Both the position numbers and the translations under genes were made by a program. A DNA stretch of 9,618 nt, from assembly GCA_023395695.1 (NCBI GenBank), contig JAEWYJ010000255.1, positions 1 through 9,618 on the forward strand. The letters are read 5' to 3'. Below are positions 1-5,106 of this stretch, in pieces. The stretch comes from Bacillota bacterium. GTDB lineage: Bacteria > Bacillota > Clostridia > Oscillospirales > Ruminococcaceae. The notes under the pieces were generated by a model. It saw only the letters and a list, made by a program, of their open reading frames with translations, had not been told where the DNA came from and did not search any database. Each line of letters opens with the position of its first letter. The first letter of the stretch is position 1.

Positions 1-52
1 GTTGTCGCCCCTAATGGGTACCGGTCGCCCGCGGCTTTTAAAGCACGCCGCC

Positions 53-766
53 TTAAAAGGTCGGTTCCGCCTCGCTTATTTCGTAGGGGCTGGTTTTGTT
101 ATAGCATAAGTACCAGTCTTTGCAAACCAGGTTCAGGCTGGCCGGGTCGTACAGACGGCGGTAAAGCTCCTCGTAGGTGGCGGGGGCCGGCACCAGTGTG
201 GGCGCACCCGGAATCCAGTTGGCAGGCGTCAGCACGTGATCCCGGTCGGTCGTTTGCAGCGCGTCGATGAGCCTTAATATCTCATAAATGTTCCGGCCCG
301 TCGTCATGGGATAAATGATGATGGCGCGTATAATCTGCGCCGGGTCGATGACATAGACGTTTCTGACCGTCTCCTGCCGGCTGATATCCGGGGCAACCAT
401 GCCATAAAGCCGCGCAATATCGCCGACCCGGTCGGCCAGAATTGGGAAAGGAATGTCGATGCCATTGGTCTGGTAGATGGTGTACACCCATGCCAGATGG
501 GACGGATTGCTGTCGATACTTAACCCCAGCAGCTCGGCCTCGCGTTTTTGAAACTCCTGATAAAGCTGGGCGAAAGAAATAAACTCCGATGTACAAACCG
601 GCGTAAAGTCGCCCGGATGCGAAAACAACACCAGCCATTTGCCCTTATAATCGGTCAGGCTCACGCGGCCAAAGGTCGTGTCCCCACTGAACGGGGGCGC
701 TTTCATTCCAATGGTAACATGCCCTATGATCTCATTGCAGTTGAGAACGCTATTGCTCAGGTCCAT
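53..766 (-). CDS. Peroxiredoxin, 1-Cys/Prx6-like with C-terminal cysteine pair
   Basis: A thiol peroxidase that would reduce hydrogen peroxide and organic hydroperoxides in the cytoplasm. In the 237-residue protein the peroxidatic motif HPGDFTPVC sits at 50-58, giving Pro51, Thr55 and peroxidatic Cys58; Arg135 in RNVYVIDP is the likely partner arginine. The long C-terminal domain (about 170-237, with PANWIPG at 181-187) is typical of Prx6-type enzymes. Cys215 and Cys221 lie in a CKDWYLC motif. Archaeal members such as the Aeropyrum enzyme carry a similarly spaced pair, one of which resolves the peroxidatic Cys, so a 2-Cys-like cycle is plausible. The ATG at 766 is preferred over GTG at 769 because GAGG lies 8 bases upstream of it. 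The N-terminus has about 17 residues more than the usual start near IGMKAPPF. No flavin reductase or thioredoxin partner gene is nearby. The gene has its own 243-bp upstream gap and is probably transcribed alone. Confidence 0.93.
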   Translation of the reverse strand: MDLSNSVLNCNEIIGHVTIGMKAPPFSGDTTFGRVSLTDYKGKWLVLFSHPGDFTPVCTSEFISFAQLYQEFQKREAELLGLSIDSNPSHLAWVYTIYQTNGIDIPFPILADRVGDIARLYGMVAPDISRQETVRNVYVIDPAQIIRAIIIYPMTTGRNIYEILRLIDALQTTDRDHVLTPANWIPGAPTLVPAPATYEELYRRLYDPASLNLVCKDWYLCYNKTSPYEISEAEPTF

Positions 767-1009
767 CACAGCTACCTCACTCTCGTTTCACTGCTTTATT
801 CTATGCAGCCATCCCGATGTGTGTTCGCTGTAAGGTTGCCATCAAAAGGTTTATCAGAAAGCCGATTTAATCAAAAATTAAGCCTTCCTGTCAGCCTGTT
901 TTACGCCTGAGATGCGGGCTGCCAGCCGTGTTTTTGGTTAATGCTTAATCGGACCGTCGGGCGCGTTGGGCAAAATGCCCGTCCCCTGTCCGTCGCGTTT
1001 GGAGTCCCC

Positions 1010-1213
1010 TTAATAATAAATGACGCTCCTGCGCGGCGCAAGCGCCATGCACTGCCGTATAATGACGCGGCTGGTCTCGTTTTGCTCCTTTAAAAAAGCT
1101 TTTATCTTGCGGGTTTCTTCGCGCTGCTTTACGGCGCGCATCTGCCAGTGCCGGCAGTTTTTGTGGCAGCCCTCATAATACCGGCTGCAATTTTTTGCGC
1201 AGGGTAATGCCAT
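1010..1213 (-). CDS. Small Cys-rich hypothetical protein (67 aa)
   Basis: The 67-residue product has an N-terminal cluster reading CAKNCSRYYEGCHKNCRHW at residues 5-23, with Cys5, Cys9, Cys16, His17 and Cys20. This resembles short uncharacterised clostridial and prophage proteins with a C-x(2-3)-C-x(6)-CH-x(2)-C pattern followed by a charged helix, recalled from general knowledge and not searched. The cysteines and histidine could bind a metal ion. Residues 24-51 are rich in Lys, Arg, Glu and Gln and look helical. The ATG at 1213 was chosen because GGAGGAGGG lies 6 bases upstream; a possible in-frame start at 1243 adds residues with no such site. The gene lies between the peroxiredoxin gene (downstream, 243 bp away) and the cyclic-di-GMP gene (upstream, 649 bp away), with no close operon partner. 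Function unknown; I infer a real gene from the ribosome binding site and the motif. Confidence 0.65.
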   Translation of the reverse strand: MALPCAKNCSRYYEGCHKNCRHWQMRAVKQREETRKIKAFLKEQNETSRVIIRQCMALAPRRSVIYY

Positions 1214-1219
1214 AACAAG

Positions 1220-1228
1220 CCCTCCTCC
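1220..1228 (-). promoter_or_regulatory. Ribosome binding site deciding the small-protein start
   Basis: On the minus strand the bases read GGAGGAGGG, followed by a 6-base spacer and ATG at 1213. It lies inside the longer version of the reading frame that would start at 1243, so it argues for the 67-residue product. Confidence 0.7.
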
Positions 1229-1567
1229 AAATGTTTGCGGCAAATCGCCTTATTGATAATATAAGCAACGGCAGCAGCGCACATGCTTCTTTTTGATAAA
1301 TCTGAAAAGTGCGCCGCACGCCGGGAAGGTACCATAAGAATATCCGCGGCATTTGCAGTTGGCCCAACATAAAAACAATGCCGAACCGTACGGATATTTG
1401 TGAAGCCGGGAACACAGCCGTACTGACGGAAAAAGCCCAACGGGCAAAGGAACGGGCAAATCCTGAACGCAGGATGCGCAGTCCCTCCGCCCGTCGAGCC
1501 AGAGAAAGGAAAATGAAAAAGGTAAAAGTAAAAAGCAAATTTAGAAGGGGCATGTCACTAAGTGAAG

Positions 1568-1601
1568 CGCCGGGTCGGCAAGTAATTGTTGCACCCGGCC
1601 G
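1568..1601. repeat. Inverted repeat / hairpin in intergenic region
   Basis: GCCGGGT at 1569-1575 pairs perfectly with ACCCGGC at 1593-1599. Inside it, GCAA at 1578-1581 pairs with TTGC at 1589-1592 around a 7-base loop, with a 2-base CG bulge on the left side. The palindrome TCACTAAGTGA at 1555-1565 lies just beside it. No T-run follows closely on either strand, so it is not a classical intrinsic terminator. Confidence 0.55.
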
Positions 1602-1758
1602 AGCGAAAGCGCAGGCCCGCGGAGTGTATTCCAAGTGTTCTAAAAAGCAACGGGCGATTCTTCTGCGCGGTGAAGGCCATCCTTTTTTTGGGCGGAGACT
1701 TCGCGTATCACAGCGGCCGGTTCGGGTGTGTTGCCGCGCCGGATTTTTTCGAGCTTCT

Positions 1759-1773
1759 GTTTATATTATAAAC
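1759..1773. repeat. Perfect 7-1-7 palindrome GTTTATATTATAAAC
   Basis: GTTTATA and TATAAAC are perfect inverted copies around a single T. The 7-1-7 layout is the one used by Fur-family regulators, but the half-sites match the PerR consensus at only about 3 of 7 positions. On the minus strand it contains a TATAAT hexamer without a good -35 partner. It lies 90 bp beyond the stop of the cyclic-di-GMP gene and about 545 bp upstream of the small-protein start. Its function is unknown. Confidence 0.4.
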
Positions 1774-1862
1774 GCCCGCTGTTAAATCATCTGCCGCACT
1801 CGTGTAAGAATGGCGTAAAATTTTTAAGAACTGTTTTTGTCGGCAGCTTTGATGCGCCGGGC

Positions 1863-3608
1863 TTAAATGACAACAATTGCATTGCCCTTTTGCATTTTGC
1901 ATAGCTTTTTGGTTTGGGCAATCTCGGTTGAGAGCACTTCAAGATCGTCGTAGCTTTTCTTTCTGTTTGTAACAACGGCAATCGAAAGGGTGGCAATCGG
2001 AAAATTTTCTGTAAATCCGTTGCGGTTTTTAGAGACGATAAACCCCCGCTCCCAGTCCTCCGGCGTATACAGCCGGTGGATAGCGCTGCCAAACGTCCGG
2101 ATAATATTTTCGCAAAGCGGCCCGACGTCATGACGATTTGCAACGATAACAAAATCGTCCCCGCCAATATGGCCTGAAAAATCGTTTTTTTCAGCGCACT
2201 CCCGCATGCTGTTGGCGACAATTCTAATCATGCGGTCGCCATTGGCAAAGCCATAAGCGTCATTGTAAGCCTTAAAATGGTCGAGATCGAGATAAATAAC
2301 CGCAAAAGGCCCGGGTTCAGAAATGGTTTTGGAGATTTTCTCCTGTATCTCCCAGTTGCCGGGCAGCCCTGTCAGCGGGCTGGCGTCCCTGGCCCGCCTG
2401 ACCTGAATGCTGATGGCGGCGGTCAACAGATCTTTGACCGTAACCACACCCATATATCTGCCATTATCGGTCACGGCAATGGCGTCATAAACCCGGACGG
2501 CATTGCGTTGCATAGCCCGGTTGGATACCTCATCAATAGGCGTGCTCCGGTCGACCGCAAGAATATCGGTCTTCATCAGGTCGCTTGCCGTGCGCCGCTG
2601 GCTTAAATTATAACCAAACCGGCCGCTGAACCGTTCAATCAGATAGGTTCGCGTTAAAATTCCGCATACACCGTCGTATTCGTCAAGCACGCACACCTCG
2701 GTAATTTCGGGATTCTGCTGCATTTTGTCATAGATGTCTATGGCCCTGTCGGTACAATAAACGATGTTACCGGGCTGGCAAATAGCGTCAACCTGCCCGA
2801 ATACAGCCATATGAAACGGTGGGTTGTTCATATTATTGGCCTCTTCAATCAAAACCTTTTGCCCATGCGGCAGTTCTGCAAAGCCCGCGTCTGGAATGCT
2901 CAGGCAGTATCCCTGACCATAATCTACGTCAAGATCAATAAGCGTTCTGAGCTCATCCTCAGTTTCAATGCCCTCGGCAATAACCTTGATACCCGCCTCC
3001 TTGCAAAACCGCACCACCGCGCTGACCGCCGACCGCTTCATCGCTTCTTTGTGTACGTTGCGCACAAGCTCCATATCAATTTTAATAAAATCGGGGGAGA
3101 AGGCGCAGACACGGTTGAGCCCCGAATAGCCCGAGCCAAAGTCGTCAATGGCAATCTTAAAATGCTGCTGCTGATAATGTGCAACAGAAGCCGTAAAAAC
3201 CGCCATTGAGTGAACCGCGCTGCGCTCGGTAATCTCAAAAATAATATCGGCGGGGTCCAGTCCGTATTCCAGCAGCTTTTCGCTGGTAAATCCGGCCTTA
3301 AGCTGCGCATCGTGGATAATGTTGGGGTCGACGTTGATAAACAGCTTGGCGCCGGCCGGCTTATGAACGGCGTTTTTAAGCGCCTTTGCACGGCAGAGCA
3401 TCTCCAGCTCCCACAGCTTTTGTTTTTGTGCCGCGAGCTTAAACAACGCTTCTATGTCGAGCATGCTGTCGGGAATATCTATTCTGCTCAGCGCCTCGTA
3501 CCCGAACACACTGCCGTTTTCCAAGGATACAATCGGCTGGTAGACCGTCTTAATGCTGCCGCTTTCAAGTATGCTGAATAATTGGGTTGCAGGATCGGTT
3601 GCGATCAT
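1863..3608 (-). CDS. Cyclic-di-GMP protein: EAL, CBS pair, GGDEF
   Basis: A 581-residue cytoplasmic protein without membrane segments. The EAL phosphodiesterase domain (about 15-250) keeps the catalytic set: Glu38 in EAL, Asn92, Glu125/Glu128, Asp155-Asp156 in DDFG, Lys176, Glu212 and Gln232 in GQGY. It should therefore hydrolyse cyclic-di-GMP to pGpG. Two CBS motifs follow (about 265-400; TRTYLIERF at 319-327 and GVVTVKDLL at 387-395), a fold that usually senses adenine nucleotides. The C-terminal GGDEF domain (about 405-575) opens with PLTGLPGN and has DLDHFK at 441-446 and GGDDF at 482-486. The allosteric inhibition motif RxxD is degenerate (E473-K-N-D476), so product inhibition at this site looks lost. 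GGDDF changes the usual second acidic Glu to Asp. The domain may make cyclic-di-GMP or only bind GTP and control the EAL domain. The ATG at 3608 follows AGAGG at 5 bases. No adjacent signalling partner. Confidence 0.93.
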   Translation of the reverse strand: MIATDPATQLFSILESGSIKTVYQPIVSLENGSVFGYEALSRIDIPDSMLDIEALFKLAAQKQKLWELEMLCRAKALKNAVHKPAGAKLFINVDPNIIHDAQLKAGFTSEKLLEYGLDPADIIFEITERSAVHSMAVFTASVAHYQQQHFKIAIDDFGSGYSGLNRVCAFSPDFIKIDMELVRNVHKEAMKRSAVSAVVRFCKEAGIKVIAEGIETEDELRTLIDLDVDYGQGYCLSIPDAGFAELPHGQKVLIEEANNMNNPPFHMAVFGQVDAICQPGNIVYCTDRAIDIYDKMQQNPEITEVCVLDEYDGVCGILTRTYLIERFSGRFGYNLSQRRTASDLMKTDILAVDRSTPIDEVSNRAMQRNAVRVYDAIAVTDNGRYMGVVTVKDLLTAAISIQVRRARDASPLTGLPGNWEIQEKISKTISEPGPFAVIYLDLDHFKAYNDAYGFANGDRMIRIVANSMRECAEKNDFSGHIGGDDFVIVANRHDVGPLCENIIRTFGSAIHRLYTPEDWERGFIVSKNRNGFTENFPIATLSIAVVTNRKKSYDDLEVLSTEIAQTKKLCKMQKGNAIVVI

Positions 3609-3931
3609 AAATACCTCTTTACCTCGGCAAAGGGCCGGACCGTTTTTTACAACAGCTATACTCAGGATGCCCGCGCTGCTTGCGCACTTACCTTACCGCA
3701 TGCGCCGGCCAACCGACCAAGGCCCTGCCGCTGCTTTGCGCAGCCTTTGCCCACCGGGCCGTCTGTTTTGCGGTTATCCTCCACCCCTCTAACGCCCCGT
3801 TCTGCCTGCGGCTGAAATACGCCGCATAAATGCTGTCTTTTTGCCCTGCTCCGGTGAATTTATTTATTTTAATTGTGAATCGGACGTGTTAATTCCACTA
3901 TCTTCTAACAATAAAATTCGGGTAAAGTCGG

Positions 3932-3971
3932 GCGGATGCCGGCAAGGCCAGGCGGCTCCGCCTGCATCCGC
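3932..3971. repeat. Nested inverted repeat / large hairpin
   Basis: GCGGATGC at 3932-3939 pairs perfectly with GCATCCGC at 3964-3971. Directly inside, AGGCG at 3950-3954 pairs with CGCCT at 3959-3963 around the loop GCTC. The unpaired ten bases CGGCAAGGCC lie on the left side only. There is no T-run, so it is not a standard terminator. It could be a leader structure or a small REP-like element. Confidence 0.55.
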
Positions 3972-4016
3972 ACAAAAGGGCAGGTTTAATAGTCGTATAA
4001 AGCGCCGCAGTTTCGA

Positions 4017-4045
4017 TTGCATACCGACAACCGCTGTGCTATATT
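4017..4045 (+). promoter_or_regulatory. mscL promoter, extended -10
   Basis: TTGCAT at 4017-4022 and TATATT at 4040-4045 are separated by 17 bases. The -10 is preceded by TG one base upstream (TGCTATATT), an extended -10 that compensates for the weak -35. An inverted repeat, ATACCGA at 4021-4027 and TCGGTAT at 4047-4053, brackets the -10 and could be an operator. The start codon lies about 50 bp downstream. Confidence 0.5.
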
Positions 4046-4094
4046 ATCGGTATATCGCCTTTTATGGCGCAATTTTTAACAGGGAGATGGTTTT

Positions 4095-4562
4095 ATGGGA
4101 AAATATAAAGGCTTTATACAGGAATTTCAAGCGTTCATCAGCAAGGGCAACGTTATTGATATGGCGGTCGGCGTCATTATCGGCGCCGCCTTTAAGGCAA
4201 TAGTCGACTCACTGGTCAAAGACATTATTATGCCTCTGATTTCCGGCGTTGTCGGCGGGCTGGATTTTTCCAACTGGTTTATCGCGCTGGACGGCAGCCA
4301 ATACGAGACGCTGGCCGCCGCTCAGGAAGCGGGTGCGGCAACCCTCAACTATGGTATCTTTGCCATGGCGGTCATTAATTTTCTCATCATGGCATTCGTC
4401 ATCTTTATGATGGTCAAGGTGATGAGTACGTTGATGAATAAGCGCCACAAACCGCAGGAGGCAGCGCCCGAAGCGCCAAAAACCAAAGCCTGCCGCTATT
4501 GCAAATCGGAAATTGCAATAGATGCCACCCGATGCCCGTACTGCACTTCAAATCTGGAATAG
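4095..4562 (+). CDS. mscL: Large-conductance mechanosensitive channel with C-terminal zinc ribbon
   Basis: A pore in the cytoplasmic membrane that opens when membrane tension rises and releases solutes during hypo-osmotic shock. Residues 1-112 are classic MscL: an amphipathic N-terminal helix (FQAFISKGNVIDMAVGVIIG at 11-30), transmembrane helix 1 to about 45, a periplasmic-type loop (about 50-84, including FSNWFIALDG), and transmembrane helix 2 at about 85-112. After MNKRHKP comes an Ala/Glu/Pro linker (121-131) and then a treble-clef or rubredoxin-like zinc ribbon: CRYC at 133-136 and CPYC at 147-150. The total of 155 residues is longer than a basic MscL because of this tail. AGGGAG lies about 8 bases before the ATG. 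The gene is monocistronic: its own promoter upstream and a perfect hairpin after the stop. The channel identity is near certain; zinc binding by the tail is inferred from the four cysteines. Confidence 0.96.
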   Translation: MGKYKGFIQEFQAFISKGNVIDMAVGVIIGAAFKAIVDSLVKDIIMPLISGVVGGLDFSNWFIALDGSQYETLAAAQEAGAATLNYGIFAMAVINFLIMAFVIFMMVKVMSTLMNKRHKPQEAAPEAPKTKACRYCKSEIAIDATRCPYCTSNLE

Positions 4563-4691
4563 CTTCAAAACCATGCATATAATGCGCGGCATGCGTCAGC
4601 GCCAAAGCAAGCGGGGACATCGCCGCCGGCAGAGCCGGTAGCCACGGACACAAAAACACGCTTAAAGCGACTTTTAAAAGTTCTTTAAATA

Positions 4692-4743
4692 TAAAACCCG
4701 TGCCGCTGTGATTGCAAAAGCAGACACAGCGGCACGGGTTTTA
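4692..4743 (+). terminator. Perfect-stem terminator after mscL
   Basis: AAAACCCGTGCCGCTGTG at 4693-4710 pairs over all 18 bases with 4725-4742, plus one more T-A pair at 4692/4743, around a 14-base loop. The right arm ends in TTTT and is followed by an AT-rich stretch; the left flank is A-rich, so it could work in both directions. It lies 130 bp after the mscL stop. Confidence 0.75.
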
Positions 4744-5007
4744 GCATGTTTATTTTAAGAGAAATTAAGGCGGCTCCAAAAATTTTGCGCATGAAGAAGC
4801 GGTAGCAAATCCACTTTGGGTCAAGATAAGGGCGAATCAATTTTCTGCCGCCGTGGAAAATAATTTGCTTTTGAGGGCATTTCGCGCTAAGATCATTGCA
4901 GAAACGCTTCTATAATGGATTAATTTGAAAAGCTGCTCATCATGGCAAGACTATTTTGCGCTGCAAGGCGGACGACAAAGTCAGACCGCTGTTTGGCGCG
5001 GGAAATC

Positions 5008-5063
5008 CTTGCGGCGGCGCAAAAACAGGCCGCAAGACCGGGCCGGCTTTCAAATTAACCGGC
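5008..5063 (+). repeat. Two tandem inverted repeats before the kinase gene
   Basis: An 8-bp perfect stem (5008-5015 with 5029-5036, 13-base loop) is followed 5 bases later by a 5-bp GC stem (5042-5046 with 5059-5063). If the operon is transcribed from about 4920, both hairpins lie in its leader. No T-run follows, so they are not terminators. They could equally be protein-binding sites. Confidence 0.4.
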
Positions 5064-5085
5064 TATATAATGCGTCATTTTGCAG

Positions 5086-5096
5086 AAAGGGTGGGG
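5086..5096 (+). promoter_or_regulatory. Ribosome binding site of the kinase gene
   Basis: AAAGGGTGGGG lies 10 bases before ATG at 5107. A possible upstream TTG start at 5080 precedes this site and has no comparable signal, so the ATG is preferred. Confidence 0.5.
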
Positions 5097-5106
5097 TACG
5101 GCGGGT

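Larger units (their letters stand above)
1214..1862. other. 649-bp intergenic stretch with hairpins, no convincing gene
   Basis: Open frames exist on both strands here, but they lack sensible ribosome binding sites or domains; the Arg/Lys-rich plus-strand frame at 1309-1785 follows base composition. The stretch holds a hairpin at 1568-1601, an 11-bp palindrome at 1555-1565, an almost pure purine run on the plus strand at about 1500-1554, and a perfect 7-1-7 palindrome at 1759-1773. No clear intrinsic terminator follows the cyclic-di-GMP gene that ends at 1863. An undescribed small RNA or a decayed gene are both possible; neither can be shown from the sequence. Confidence 0.5.
3609..4094. other. 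Divergent intergenic region between c-di-GMP gene and mscL
   Basis: This 486-bp stretch must hold promoters for both flanking genes. The right end carries a good mscL promoter (4017-4045). A weaker plus-strand candidate, TTAATT at 3889-3894 and TAAAAT at 3912-3917 with a 17-base spacer, would place the large hairpin at 3932-3971 in an mscL leader. TGCGGC at 3807-3812 and GCCGCA at 3821-3826 form another small hairpin. I found no convincing promoter for the minus-strand gene and no gene within the stretch. Confidence 0.5.
4744..5106. other. Region upstream of the kinase operon, no gene seen
   Basis: This stretch must carry the promoter for the two-component operon. TATAAT hexamers occur at 4911-4916 and 5066-5071, but neither has a good -35 at 16-18 bases; the first is the better candidate because it leaves room for a leader. 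Two inverted repeats follow: CTTGCGGC at 5008-5015 with GCCGCAAG at 5029-5036, and GCCGG at 5042-5046 with CCGGC at 5059-5063. No protein-coding frame here has both a start signal and recognisable content. Confidence 0.45.

Noticed and set aside
31..51. GCGGC/GCCGC hairpin as terminator of the peroxiredoxin gene
   Set aside because: The stem is only 5 bp and no T-run follows on the minus strand.
867..881. TTAAT/ATTAA inverted repeat as an operator or terminator before the peroxiredoxin gene
   Set aside because: A 5-bp AT-only stem is expected by chance in such AT-rich sequence, and no promoter could be placed relative to it.
1173..1634. Minus-strand open frame with a hydrophobic stretch that overlaps the small Cys-rich gene
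   Set aside because: It overlaps the better-supported small gene in another frame, has no recognised domain, and its hydrophobic part is the complement of the purine run.
1759..1773. PerR box controlling the peroxiredoxin gene
   Set aside because: Half-sites match the PerR consensus at only about 3 of 7 positions, and the site is nearly 1 kb from the peroxiredoxin start.
1309..1785. Plus-strand open frame rich in Arg and Lys
   Set aside because: No ribosome binding site, no domain, and a composition explained by the purine-rich bases; the gene direction here is minus.
4911..4916. TATAAT as a firm promoter for the kinase operon
   Set aside because: There is no recognisable -35 at 16-18 bases and no TG extension; it is kept only as a candidate within the intergenic entry.
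5080..5106. Upstream TTG start for the kinase
   Set aside because: It adds nine residues, has no ribosome binding site, and precedes the AAAGGGTGGGG that serves the ATG at 5107.
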